Shown here piece after piece: positions 53,047-61,669 of a stretch of 64,000 bases of DNA (position 1 is its first letter; every line of letters begins with the position of its first letter). Under the pieces are notes generated by a model, which saw nothing but the letters and a program-made list of their open reading frames with translations, was not told the DNA's origin and searched no databases. This DNA comes from Actinomycetota bacterium (GTDB lineage Bacteria > Actinomycetota > Thermoleophilia > Gaiellales > Gaiellaceae): the NCBI GenBank assembly GCA_947445525.1, contig CANFDS010000003.1, forward strand, positions 1 to 64,000, in the 5' to 3' direction. The translations under genes were made by a program, and so were the position numbers.

Positions 53047-53955
53047 TCAGGTCGTCGCGAGCAGGACGGCGGCGACGACGACCCAGGCGCCGATCGCCGC
53101 GATCAGCGGCCGGTCGCGCAGCAGGACGTTCTCGGGCTCCTCGCCCAGGTCGTGGTGGTGGACGAGGTGGAGGTAGCGGCTGACGCCGACGACGACGAAC
53201 GGGATAGTGGCCGCCATCGCCCTGGAGTCACGCGACGTGAGCGTGTAGGCCGTGTAGGCGAGGACGGTGGCGATGGCCGCTCCCTGCAGGAGCCGCTCGC
53301 ACAGCTGCACCGAGTACCCCTCGAGCACGCGGCGGCCTGGCGTCAGCTGGGCGCCGACCAGCACCAGCTCACTGCGCCGCTTGGCGAGCGCCAGAAACAA
53401 CGCAAGCAGCGCGGTGCAGGCGAGCAGCCACAGCGAGATGCGGACGTCTATGGCCTCGGCTCCGGCGGCGGCACGCAGCACGAACAGCGTCGCGATCGCC
53501 GCGACGTCGAGCAGGACGACGTGCTTCAACCCGAGCGTGTACGCCGCCTGCAGCGCGAGGAAGCCGGCCAGGAAGAGCGCCGCCCACGAGCCGAGCAGCC
53601 CCACGACGACGAAGGCGCCGGCAACGAGCGCCGCTGCTAACCCGACCGCCACGCCCGGCGTCACCTCGCCGCGGGCGATCGGCCGCTCGCGCTTCGTCGG
53701 GTGCGCCCGGTCGGCTGCCCGGTCGCGGACGTCGTTGACGAGGTACGCGGCGCTCGACGCCGCACAGTAGGCCGCGAAGGCCGCGATCGCGGCCAGCCAT
53801 CTGCCGCCGTCGCCAAGCTTCGCTGCGAATACGATTCCGGCGAACAGCAGGAGATTCTTCGACCACTGGCGCGGGCGCAGGGCAACGACCGCCGCGCGGA
53901 TGCTGCCGCGACGCGCACCGGGCTCGCTGCCCTCGGCGACCTGCACGACACCCAC
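53047..53955 (-). CDS. UbiA-family prenyltransferase (decaprenyl-phosphate phosphoribosyltransferase-like)
   Basis: 302 residues, about nine membrane segments. ALRPRQWSKNLLLFAG at the N-terminus and the first Asp-rich motif NDVRDRAADRAHP followed by TKRERPIARGE match DPPR synthase (the mycobacterial Rv3806c type), which moves phosphoribose to decaprenyl phosphate on the way to decaprenylphosphoryl-arabinose. The SRYLHLVHHHDLGEEPENVL end is also typical. Arabinan synthesis in this organism is an inference. The flippase-like gene next to it fits a lipid-linked sugar pathway. Confidence 0.85.
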   Translation of the reverse strand: MGVVQVAEGSEPGARRGSIRAAVVALRPRQWSKNLLLFAGIVFAAKLGDGGRWLAAIAAFAAYCAASSAAYLVNDVRDRAADRAHPTKRERPIARGEVTPGVAVGLAAALVAGAFVVVGLLGSWAALFLAGFLALQAAYTLGLKHVVLLDVAAIATLFVLRAAAGAEAIDVRISLWLLACTALLALFLALAKRRSELVLVGAQLTPGRRVLEGYSVQLCERLLQGAAIATVLAYTAYTLTSRDSRAMAATIPFVVVGVSRYLHLVHHHDLGEEPENVLLRDRPLIAAIGAWVVVAAVLLATT

Positions 53956-53966
53956 GGGGCGGAATC

Positions 53967-55358
53967 CTACTGGCGGGCTGGGCGCAACGGCAGCGTCAGC
54001 GCAAAGCGGCTGCCGCTGCCCGGGTCGCTGTGCACGCCCAGCCGGCCTCCCAGCGCGACCGCCAGCTCACGCGCGATCGCCAGCCCCAGGCCAGTGCCGC
54101 CGCCACGGGTGAAGAACGGGCGAAAAACGCGCTCCTGCTCCTCGGGCGGGATGCCCGAGCCGGTGTCCTCGACCGTGATCTCGACCGCGCCGACCCGCTC
54201 GTCCAGGCGCAGTGCGATACGGCCGCCGTCCGGCGTCCAGCGAAACGCGTTGGTCAGCAGGTTGAGCACGATCTGGTGGACACGGTCGCCGTCGGTGACG
54301 AGGGTCGGCCGGCAGCCGAGCATGATCGGGAAGTCGATGCCGCGGCGGCGCGCGTCCTCGGTGAACGCGTCGTGCGCCGACTCCAGCAGATCGGCGAGGT
54401 CGACCTCCTCGTCGACGAGCGTGAAGCGGTGTGCGTTCAGCTTGGTCAGGTCGAGGATGTCGCCGACCAGCCGCTCCAGCCGGCCAGCCTCACGGGCGAC
54501 CACGTCGAGCGACGCGGCGCGGAGATCCGGGTCGTCGGCAAGGCCTTCGCGCAGCGCGTCAACGTGGCCGCGAATCGCAGTGAGCGGCGTGCGCAGCTCA
54601 TGGGTGACGGTCATCAGGAAGTTGCGCTCGAGCGCCTCCGTCTCGCCGAGCCGACGCGCCATCTCGCCGAACCGCTCCGACAGGTGCTGGATCTCGCCGC
54701 CGCCCGACAGCGCGGGCAGCAATACCTCGTAGTTGCCTGCGGCGACCTCGTTGGTGGCGCGAGAGAGGGCCACGACCGGCCGCACGATGCGCCGTGTCAG
54801 CGTCCACGCCAGCAGCAGCACCACGATCAGGCCGCCGCCGAACGAGGCTGCGAGCAGCTTCAGCAGCGACACCGCCTGGGTGTGCGACGTCTGGTTCTCC
54901 TGCGCGATGACGATCGCGCCGAAGGTCTGCTTGCCGAGCCGTAGCGGCTGCGCGACGGCGTAGAAGAAGCGCTCCTGTCCCGGCGGCACGAACGTGAACT
55001 CGTCGACCTTGCCGTCCATCAGGCCGTTCCAGTCCACGTAGCGGCGCGCGAGCCCGCGCAGGCCGGACTCCTGGCCAGGGAAGATCGGCACGCCGACGTA
55101 GTAGATCCGGCTGCCGGTCGCCACCTCGAGCTGGGCGGCCGCGAAGGCGGGCGCCGTGCGCCGCTCGTCCACCGTCCGTAGCGCCTCCTCGGCGTAGAGC
55201 TGCGCGATGCCGCGGGCCTGCTGGCGCAGCTGCTGGACGACCTGGCCCCGCGTGTGCTGCTCGAAGAGCTGTGAGGCGATGACCGAGGTGACCACGGCCG
55301 CGAGCAGCAGCCCGCCGAGCAGGAGGGCAGGCAACCGGAAGCGCAGCGACCGGAGCAT
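53967..55358 (-). CDS. Sensor histidine kinase
   Basis: 463 residues. Membrane helix 1 (LPALLLGGLLLAAVVTSVIA), an extracytoplasmic sensor of about 150 residues, helix 2 (LLAASFGGGLIVVLLLAWTL), HAMP, H-box LMTVTHELRTPLTAIRGH (phospho-His), N-box LNLLTNAFRW and G-boxes VEDTGSGIPPEEQ and GGGTGLGLAIA. It starts at the ATG at 55358, 10 bases after the regulator stop. It is a classic partner of the regulator upstream; the signal is unknown. Confidence 0.94.
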   Translation of the reverse strand: MLRSLRFRLPALLLGGLLLAAVVTSVIASQLFEQHTRGQVVQQLRQQARGIAQLYAEEALRTVDERRTAPAFAAAQLEVATGSRIYYVGVPIFPGQESGLRGLARRYVDWNGLMDGKVDEFTFVPPGQERFFYAVAQPLRLGKQTFGAIVIAQENQTSHTQAVSLLKLLAASFGGGLIVVLLLAWTLTRRIVRPVVALSRATNEVAAGNYEVLLPALSGGGEIQHLSERFGEMARRLGETEALERNFLMTVTHELRTPLTAIRGHVDALREGLADDPDLRAASLDVVAREAGRLERLVGDILDLTKLNAHRFTLVDEEVDLADLLESAHDAFTEDARRRGIDFPIMLGCRPTLVTDGDRVHQIVLNLLTNAFRWTPDGGRIALRLDERVGAVEITVEDTGSGIPPEEQERVFRPFFTRGGGTGLGLAIARELAVALGGRLGVHSDPGSGSRFALTLPLRPARQ

Positions 55359-55368
55359 CGAGTGAAGG

Positions 55369-56076
55369 CTACGGGGCGGTCGTGGCTTCGCGTGCCGGCG
55401 ACACCTTGTAGCCCACGCCCCACACCGTGACGATCGGTGCGGCCTCGCCGAGCTTGCGCCGCACCTGGCGGACGTGCACGTCGACGGTGCGGGTGTCACC
55501 CGCGAAGGTGTAGCCCCACACCCGCTCCAGCAACTGGTCACGGGTGAGCACCAGCCCGCGATGGTCGAGCAGCTCCCAGAGCAGCTCGAACTCCTTCGGC
55601 GCGAGCTGCACCTCGACGCCCTTGACCGTCACCTCGCGACGGCCCGCATCGATGACGAGGTCGCCGTGGACGATCCGCTCGCCCTGAGCCTCACGGCGCT
55701 CGGGCGTGACCCGCCGCAGGATCGACTTGACCCGGGCGACGAGTTCGCGCGGGTTGAACGGCTTCGTCATGTAGTCGTCGGCACCGACCTCGAGCCCGAT
55801 GATCTTGTCGACATCCTCGTCGCGCGCGGTGAGCATCAGGATCGGCACATCCGAGTTCTGGCGGATGCGCCGGCACACCTCGAGGCCGTCGAGGTCGGGC
55901 AGCATCAGGTCGAGGATGATCAGCGATGGCTCCCGCGTGTGCACGGCGGCGAGCGCATCGGTGCCGTTCTCGGCCGTGCGCACCTCGTAGCCGGCGTTCT
56001 TGAGGTAGAGCGAGACGAAGGAGGCGATCGAGGCCTCGTCCTCGACGACGAGGATCTCGGGGATGCCGCTGCTCAC
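55369..56076 (-). CDS. OmpR-family response regulator
   Basis: 235 residues. The receiver is complete: VVEDEASIA acidic pair, LIILDLMLPDLDG with the phospho-acceptor Asp, LTARDE and DDYMTKPFNP Lys. The winged helix is intact (LAPKEFELLWELLDHRG, RTVDVHVRQVRRKLG, GVGYKV). It overlaps the secreted-protein gene by 4 bases upstream and is followed by its kinase. This contrasts with the degenerate regulator at 42 kb. Confidence 0.95.
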   Translation of the reverse strand: MSSGIPEILVVEDEASIASFVSLYLKNAGYEVRTAENGTDALAAVHTREPSLIILDLMLPDLDGLEVCRRIRQNSDVPILMLTARDEDVDKIIGLEVGADDYMTKPFNPRELVARVKSILRRVTPERREAQGERIVHGDLVIDAGRREVTVKGVEVQLAPKEFELLWELLDHRGLVLTRDQLLERVWGYTFAGDTRTVDVHVRQVRRKLGEAAPIVTVWGVGYKVSPAREATTAP

Positions 56077-56639
56077 GGTCTGTCGGGGCCGAGGCCGCTC
56101 GGCAGCGGCGGCTGCCCCGCGAGCCCACCGGTCACGGTCATGGCCATCGGCATCAGCCCGAATGGGCGATAGGTGTCGCCGCCGTCGAGCGAGTACCAGC
56201 CGTCGTCGCTGCTGCCCGCGGGCAGCAGCGTGGCCGTGCCCTTGCCGACGAAGGAGAGGCTGACGCCACTCGCGACGAGCCGGAGCTTGAACTGGCCGCC
56301 GAGCACGCGGAAACGGAGATCGGTGCCGCTGTAGAGGATGGCGAACCGGCTCTGGCGCTGCGCCCGGTCGTAGCCCGACACGACGGGGACTCCGTCGGTC
56401 AGGTCGGCATCCTCGATCAGCAGCCTGCCCTTGCCCATCGACTGGCCGATGACGCTGCCGCGGCCGCTCAGCGTGAGGACGCCGTTCGCCGAGCGGATGG
56501 TCAGGATCCCGTCGGGCTGCAGCACAGGCGCGACGGCGGCTCCGCTCCGCTCGCGGGCAACCTCCGCTGCGGCCGCTGCCGGGAGGGCGAGCGCGACCAG
56601 CAGGAGGGCGGCGGCGAGGATGGGTGCGGTAGGGCGCAT
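56073..56639 (-). CDS. Secreted beta-rich protein of unknown function
   Basis: 188 residues. A clear signal peptide (ILAAALLLVALALPAAAAA) is followed by a beta-rich body with a polymer-like repeat rhythm: GILTIRSANGVLTLSGRGSV, GRLLIEDADLTDG, FRVLGGQFKLRLVASGVSLS and FVGKGTATLLPAG. No family is recognised. As first gene of a three-gene operon with a response regulator and kinase, it may sense or respond to the same envelope signal. ATG 56639 is preferred to a GTG one codon earlier. Confidence 0.7.
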   Translation of the reverse strand: MRPTAPILAAALLLVALALPAAAAAEVARERSGAAVAPVLQPDGILTIRSANGVLTLSGRGSVIGQSMGKGRLLIEDADLTDGVPVVSGYDRAQRQSRFAILYSGTDLRFRVLGGQFKLRLVASGVSLSFVGKGTATLLPAGSSDDGWYSLDGGDTYRPFGLMPMAMTVTGGLAGQPPLPSGLGPDRP

Positions 56640-56711
56640 CACTGGGAGTATGGGGCGAGCGGTTGTGCGAGGGATGATCGAGGCGTAAGGAATCCGTTAA
56701 CGTCGCCGCGG

Positions 56712-57926
56712 TCAGCGCGGGCGCAGCGCCTCGGTCGTGTAGACGCCGCCGGCGTTCCAGAGCAGGAAGCCGCCGACCCCGGCAGCCCGGGCTGCGGCGA
56801 TCTGCTGGCCGACCTCGAAGAGCGTGTATGTCCGGCCGAGCGAGAAGTCCTGGATCCAGGGGACGATGCGAGCGCCCCCTGGCCCGACCGACCGCTGGAA
56901 GTCGGCGAGCGAGAGACCGACTGTCTCGCCCGGCGCCGCCTCCGGGTCGGGCAGGTTGAACTCGCCGGAGCGGTAGTGCGACGGATACACCATGGGATAG
57001 ATCGCGTCCACGGTACGCCCGAGCGCGGCGGGATTCTGTCCGATGTGGAGCTCATGGGTCGCCGCCAGGCCAAAGACGTCGGCCGACACCCAGACACCCA
57101 GCGGGCGCAGCCGCGCGGTGGCGTACTGGAGGAAGCGCCGGATCGTCGTCGCCTTCGGCTCGATGCGCCTGCCGGGGTAGACGATCGATGTCACATCGCC
57201 ATCGCTCGGGAAGCGCACGTAGTCGAACTGGATCTCGTCGAATCCGGCGCGAGCAGCGCTCTCGGCGACGTCGACGGCATATTTCCAGACCTCACGGTCG
57301 TACTGGCTGACCCAGCTGAGGCCGGCGGAGTTGAGCCACAGCCGCCCATCCGCATGCCGCAGCGCGAGCTCGGGCCGGGCTTTCGCGAGCAGCGGATCCT
57401 CGAACACGACGACCCGCCCGATTAGATAGATGCCGAGTCCGTGGGCCGTGCGCGCCGCATACACGGGGTCGTAGTAGCGCCTCGCCGCGCCGATCGCGGC
57501 GGCACCAGGGGCGTGGCGGCTGACAAAGCCGACCTGGCCGGACTCGTCCTTCACATCCAACTCGATGGTGTTGAGGCCATATTGGCGCAGGCCGTAGTAC
57601 TGCTCCAGCCGCCCCGGCAGCGAGGCGAGCGCCATCGTCACGTGGACGCCGCGGATCTCCTTCGGCACCCTGCGGGGAACCCGCTTCCGCTTCGGTTGCA
57701 CAGGCCCGGACACGGGCAGCTTCGTCGCAGCCGGCGCCTCGAAGCGGCTGGCTGCACGCGAGCCGTCGCCCCCGACGACGAACACCGCGATGGGTGCAGC
57801 CGCGCCGGCAAGCAGAAGCGCCGCGATGAGCACGTTGCGGCGCCAGCGGCGCCGGCGGCGGTCACGATTTCGACGTTCGCGGAACTGCTCGTTCGGATCC
57901 AGGCGTTCGTGGACGAACACGAACAA
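56712..57926 (-). CDS. Membrane-anchored putative glycoside hydrolase (DUF4015-like)
   Basis: 404 residues. A basic cytoplasmic head (RRNRDRRRRRWRRN) and one membrane helix (VLIAALLLAGAAAPIAVFVV) anchor the protein. The outside domain is a TIM barrel: EIRGVHVTMALAS, LNTIELDVKDESGQVG, IYLIGRVVVFEDP, DEIQFDYVRFPSDG, GVWVSADVFGLAAT and DAIYPMVYPSHY. These match the putative glycoside hydrolases of the DUF4015 group. A polysaccharide substrate is likely but unknown. Confidence 0.82.
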   Translation of the reverse strand: MFVFVHERLDPNEQFRERRNRDRRRRRWRRNVLIAALLLAGAAAPIAVFVVGGDGSRAASRFEAPAATKLPVSGPVQPKRKRVPRRVPKEIRGVHVTMALASLPGRLEQYYGLRQYGLNTIELDVKDESGQVGFVSRHAPGAAAIGAARRYYDPVYAARTAHGLGIYLIGRVVVFEDPLLAKARPELALRHADGRLWLNSAGLSWVSQYDREVWKYAVDVAESAARAGFDEIQFDYVRFPSDGDVTSIVYPGRRIEPKATTIRRFLQYATARLRPLGVWVSADVFGLAATHELHIGQNPAALGRTVDAIYPMVYPSHYRSGEFNLPDPEAAPGETVGLSLADFQRSVGPGGARIVPWIQDFSLGRTYTLFEVGQQIAAARAAGVGGFLLWNAGGVYTTEALRPR

Positions 57927-57986
57927 TCAACGGTACCGCCGGAATGGCGTCCCTGCAACTCCGCCGAGGCTGCTCGACAGCTACGG

Positions 57987-59048
57987 CTAGCCGGCGCCCG
58001 GGCCCCAGCGGAACCCGGCCTCGGCCGGCGCAGGGGCCAGCGGCGACTGCGGCAGCCCGGCAGCGGGCTCCGGCGCGTTGAAGCCGACGGGCGCGACGTC
58101 GTTGCCCGTCTCCGGGTGGAAGAGGGAGGCGAGGTACTGGATCTGGCCCCGGCCCGGCCCGAGCTCGAACTGGCCGCCGCCGTACAGCGCGATGCCGTCG
58201 CGCTCGCAGCGGTCGTAGAAGTCGAAGAGCGCGCGCAGCGGGCCGAACCGCGACGGCTTGACGTTGAGCGCACGTGGCTGCCAGCGCAGCTCGTCGAGGT
58301 CGACGGTCGAGTGGATGACAGCATCCCAGGTGATCCGCGCGGCGTGCGGCTCGAGCAGCGGCAGCGTGGCGGGCGTCAGGGCCGGGTCCTCGACCCAGGC
58401 CTCGGGGAAGGCGGCAAGAACACGGGCGTACAGCGCCGGGTCGGGAGCCTGATCGACGGCTGTGCCCTCGTAGGCGCCCTTCAAGTCGACGACCTCGACC
58501 GCGCCGAGCTCGGCCAGCTCGGCACAGAAGGCGTCGTCCCACGCGCTCGTGGGGTCGACCTTGAAGCGGAGGGCCGCGTCGGTGGCCAGGAGGCCCCGGA
58601 GCGCGTTCGCGACGGGCGGGTCACCCACCTGCCGAGACACGACGAAGCGCACGGGCCGCGGCGTCCGCTTCAAGAGCTCGTGCAGCGGCCGTCCCTGCTG
58701 GCGCAGCGCCAGGTCGAGAGCAGCGCTCTCGAACGCCCAGCGGCGGTAGTCGCGTGACGCAGCGAGGGCAGGCGGTGACGGGAAGAGGTCGACGCCGTCG
58801 AGCAGCGTCGAGAAGCTCTCGAGCGTGTGGCGGCCGTTGAAGGGGAGCCGGACACCCCAGACCTGCAGGGCGTCGTGCTCCTCGGTCGTGTAGGTGACGT
58901 CCTCGCCCACGCCCTCCTCGCCGTCGCCGAAGAGGCGCACGACGGTCGTCACGCGCTGGAACCCGCTCGAGACCTCCTGGGCCAGCCGCTGGAAGCCATA
59001 GCCCTCGATCCGGACGGGCAGTCCGGCAATCCGCTCCCACGTTGTCAC
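57987..59048 (-). CDS. Enolase-superfamily enzyme (mandelate racemase/muconate cycloisomerase type)
   Basis: 353 residues from a GTG. Barrel-end motifs: RFKVDPTSAWDD, VEVVDLKGAYEG (metal Asp), AWVEDPALTP (metal Glu), ITWDAVIHSTVDLDEL and ALNVKPSRFGPL with a Lys on the last strands. The usual KxK of the second strand is not evident. The reaction cannot be assigned; o-succinylbenzoate-synthase-like and dipeptide epimerase activities belong to the same family. TACGCT lies 6 bases before the GTG. Confidence 0.75.
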   Translation of the reverse strand: MTTWERIAGLPVRIEGYGFQRLAQEVSSGFQRVTTVVRLFGDGEEGVGEDVTYTTEEHDALQVWGVRLPFNGRHTLESFSTLLDGVDLFPSPPALAASRDYRRWAFESAALDLALRQQGRPLHELLKRTPRPVRFVVSRQVGDPPVANALRGLLATDAALRFKVDPTSAWDDAFCAELAELGAVEVVDLKGAYEGTAVDQAPDPALYARVLAAFPEAWVEDPALTPATLPLLEPHAARITWDAVIHSTVDLDELRWQPRALNVKPSRFGPLRALFDFYDRCERDGIALYGGGQFELGPGRGQIQYLASLFHPETGNDVAPVGFNAPEPAAGLPQSPLAPAPAEAGFRWGPGAG

Positions 59049-59054
59049 CCTTCT

Positions 59055-59060
59055 AGCGTA
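59055..59060 (-). promoter_or_regulatory. -10 box TACGCT, leaderless layout
   Basis: On the minus strand TACGCT, 6 bases, then the GTG at 59048. The same hexamer serves the hydrolase at 667. Confidence 0.5.
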
Positions 59061-59196
59061 CCCGGCTAGCGCAGCGCCTGGCGTCGAGTGCGCTGATATG
59101 GTGAAAAACGGTGTGCCGGGAAGCCTGGTCGGCATCTGTCACCATGCGCCCGCTTCCCGCCTCCAACCGTCTCTCCCGCCCCCGGCGGGCCGCCCC

Positions 59197-60636
59197 GTGA
59201 CCGAGGTCGCGGACTTCGGCGCGATCGTGCTCGTCGTCGCCGGCGGCTTCGTGCTCGCGCTGGCCTCGACGAAGCTGACCCGGATCCTGCGCATCCCGGC
59301 GCCGGCGCTGTTCCTGCTGGTCGCGGCCGTCGCCTCCGACCTCTGGCCCCGCCTCGGCGAGGCCGTCTCGCTGAAGACGGTCGAACGACTCGCGACGGTG
59401 GCCCTGATCGTGATCCTGTTCGACGGCGGCATGCACATCGGCTGGAAGCGGATGCGCCGCGCCGCCGTGCCGGTGCTGACGGTCGGCGTGATCGGCACCT
59501 TCGGCACAGCCGCGCTGATGGCGATGTTCTCCCACTGGCTGCTCGGCGTGTCCTGGATCGTGGCGGGGATCATCGGTGCCGCCCTTGCTCCGACCGACCC
59601 GGCCGTGATGTTCTCGGTGCTCGGCGACAAGGAGATCGGCGGCCGCTCTGGCACGGTGCTCGAAGGTGAGTCGGGCGCGAACGACCCGGTCGGCATCGCG
59701 CTGATGATCGGGATGATCGAGCTTGCTCTGCACCCGGGCGGCAGCTTTGCGATCGTCGTCAAGGAGTTCGCGATCGAGATGGCGATCGGCCTGGCAATCG
59801 GCTGGGTGGCGGCGCGTGTGCTGCTGCCGCTGCTGCGCCGCGCCGCGCTGCCCGACGCCACGCTCCATCCGCTCGGCGCGCTCGCCGCCGCGGGCGTGGT
59901 CTACGGCGTGACGTCGGTCGCGCACGGCTCCGGGTTCCTCGCTGTCTTCGTCGCGGGAATCCTGATCGGCGACGAGCGAGCGCCGTACAAAGCGGACATC
60001 GAGCGCTTCGCGAAGTCGATGGCGAGCCTCGCCGAGGTCGTCGTCTTCGTCGCCCTCGGGCTGACGATCGACGTCTCCAGCCTCGGCCGCGACCACCTCT
60101 GGCGCGACGGGATCATGCTCGGGCTACTGCTCGCCTTCCTCGTGCGGCCGCTCGTCGTCGGCACGCTGCTGCTGCCCGTGCGCCTGCGCTGGGGGGAGCG
60201 GCTCTTCGTGATGTGGGGCGGGTTGAAGGGCGCAGTGCCGATCCTGCTCGGCGCCTTCGCCGTCCTCGCGGGCGTCGACCAGGCCGATCGCGTCTACGGC
60301 ATCATCTTCGTGGTGGTCGCGCTGTCGGTGCTCATGCAGGGCTCGACGATGCCGCTCGCGGCACGGCTGCTGGGCGTGCCCATGCGGCCCGCGGAGTCCA
60401 GCCACTGGCAGTTCGAGCGCTATGCCGTCGGTGCCGGGTCGCGGGCGGCCGGGCTGGCGGTGCGCGACCTGCCGCTGGGCGAAGGCGGCTGGGTGCAGTC
60501 GGTCGAGCGTGGCGGGGTCGCCCGCCGGCCGCGCGACTCCACGGTCATCGAGGACGGCGACGTCGTCGTGGTGCTGGCGCCAGCCGGCGCCGCCGGGGCG
60601 CTCGGGCGCTACTTCGGCGGCGACGCCTCGGGCTGA
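59197..60636 (+). CDS. Cation:proton antiporter (CPA1/NhaP type) with TrkA-C domain
   Basis: 479 residues. Twelve or so membrane helices with the ion site GAALAPTDPAVMF and EGESGANDPVGIAL, both typical of NhaP/CPA1 antiporters; VMWGGLKGAVPILLGAF near the end agrees. The last ~80 residues (VRDLPLGEGGWVQSVERG then VIEDGDVVVVLAP) form a TrkA-C-like regulatory domain that may bind a nucleotide such as c-di-AMP. The GTG at 59197 gives a normal N-terminus; an ATG at 59098 would add 33 residues. Confidence 0.9.
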   Translation: MTEVADFGAIVLVVAGGFVLALASTKLTRILRIPAPALFLLVAAVASDLWPRLGEAVSLKTVERLATVALIVILFDGGMHIGWKRMRRAAVPVLTVGVIGTFGTAALMAMFSHWLLGVSWIVAGIIGAALAPTDPAVMFSVLGDKEIGGRSGTVLEGESGANDPVGIALMIGMIELALHPGGSFAIVVKEFAIEMAIGLAIGWVAARVLLPLLRRAALPDATLHPLGALAAAGVVYGVTSVAHGSGFLAVFVAGILIGDERAPYKADIERFAKSMASLAEVVVFVALGLTIDVSSLGRDHLWRDGIMLGLLLAFLVRPLVVGTLLLPVRLRWGERLFVMWGGLKGAVPILLGAFAVLAGVDQADRVYGIIFVVVALSVLMQGSTMPLAARLLGVPMRPAESSHWQFERYAVGAGSRAAGLAVRDLPLGEGGWVQSVERGGVARRPRDSTVIEDGDVVVVLAPAGAAGALGRYFGGDASG

Positions 60637-60676
60637 GACGCGCGCCGGGCGACAGCAGTCGCCGCCGGCCCCTGCC

Positions 60677-60700
60677 TTAGAACTCATTTCAGAATGAGTT
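60677..60700. terminator. Hairpin between convergent genes
   Basis: Arms AGAACTCATT (60677-60686) and AATGAGTTCT (60691-60700) pair perfectly across a 4-base loop. They lie between the antiporter and the facing lactonase, ending one base before the lactonase stop. The T-run is weak, but the position suits a bidirectional terminator. Confidence 0.6.
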
Positions 60701-60701
60701 C

Positions 60702-61628
60702 TTACGCGCCGCGCACGAGCGTCGGGATCCTGTACACCGAGTGCGTTGCGCACACGTAGAGCGTGCGTCCGTTCGGCCCGCCGAACACGAGGTTGGCCGC
60801 GTGCTCGGGCGTCGCGACGATCCCCAGCCGCTCGCCCCAGGGACTGACGACCCAGATCCCCTCCGGGCCGGTGACCCAGACGTTGCCGGCCTCGTCCACC
60901 TTCAGGCCGTCAGGCAGGCCGTGAGGCGGTGTGCCGTGCTCGTCGATCCAGGCCAGGACCTCGGCGAGGTCGAGCTCGGCCTCCTGCTGCGCGAACAGGA
61001 CGCGGCCGCCGGTGATGCCACCACCGGGCTGCACGTCGAACACCCGGACGTGCATGCGTAGCGTGTCGACGATGTACAGCAGGGAGCCGTCCGGCGAGAA
61101 GGCCAGCCCGTTCGGCGTCCTGAAGTCGTCGACCAGCAACTCGGGCTCCTCGCCCGGAACCACCCGAAAGACGCCCTGGAAGTCGAGGAAGCGGGGACGG
61201 GCAACGCCGTGCGGCGGCCCGGCTCGGCCGTAGTGCGGGTCGGTGAAGTAGATCGCCCCGTCAGGCGCGACGACGACGTCGTTGGGGCTGTTCAGCTCCC
61301 TGCCCTGCCACGCCGTGGCGAGCACGGTGCGGCTGCCGTCGTGCTCGAAGCGTGAGAGCACGCTGGTGGCCGCCTCGCAGGCGACGACGCGCCCCTCCCG
61401 GTCGAGCGCGAGCCCGTTCGCCATGTTCGTATCGCTGCGCCAGACGCTGGTGCCCGTCGCATCGAGCTGCCAGATCGTCGAGGCCGGGATGTCGGTGAAC
61501 AGCAGAAAGCCACCCGGTCGGCTCCAGATCGGACCCTCGGCGAAGTGGAGACCGGTCGCAACCTGCTCGAAGCAGGCGTCCGCGGCGATCAGCGCGTGCA
61601 GGGCGGGTGAGTCGGCGCGGACGGTCAC
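60702..61628 (-). CDS. SMP-30/gluconolactonase-family protein
   Basis: 308 residues. Six-bladed propeller of the SMP-30/LRE family: FAEGPIWSRPGGFLLFTDI with the metal-binding Glu, ELNSPNDVVVAPDGAIYFTD with the Asn and Asp, and NGLAFSPDGSLLYIVDTLRM. Such enzymes hydrolyse sugar lactones with Ca2+ or Zn2+. No sugar dehydrogenase is beside it, so its lactone is unknown. TAGAAG lies 6 bases before the GTG start. Confidence 0.88.
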   Translation of the reverse strand: MTVRADSPALHALIAADACFEQVATGLHFAEGPIWSRPGGFLLFTDIPASTIWQLDATGTSVWRSDTNMANGLALDREGRVVACEAATSVLSRFEHDGSRTVLATAWQGRELNSPNDVVVAPDGAIYFTDPHYGRAGPPHGVARPRFLDFQGVFRVVPGEEPELLVDDFRTPNGLAFSPDGSLLYIVDTLRMHVRVFDVQPGGGITGGRVLFAQQEAELDLAEVLAWIDEHGTPPHGLPDGLKVDEAGNVWVTGPEGIWVVSPWGERLGIVATPEHAANLVFGGPNGRTLYVCATHSVYRIPTLVRGA

Positions 61629-61669
61629 ACGGAGCTTCTACCCCACCCGGACCAGGTATTCAAGCGGGC

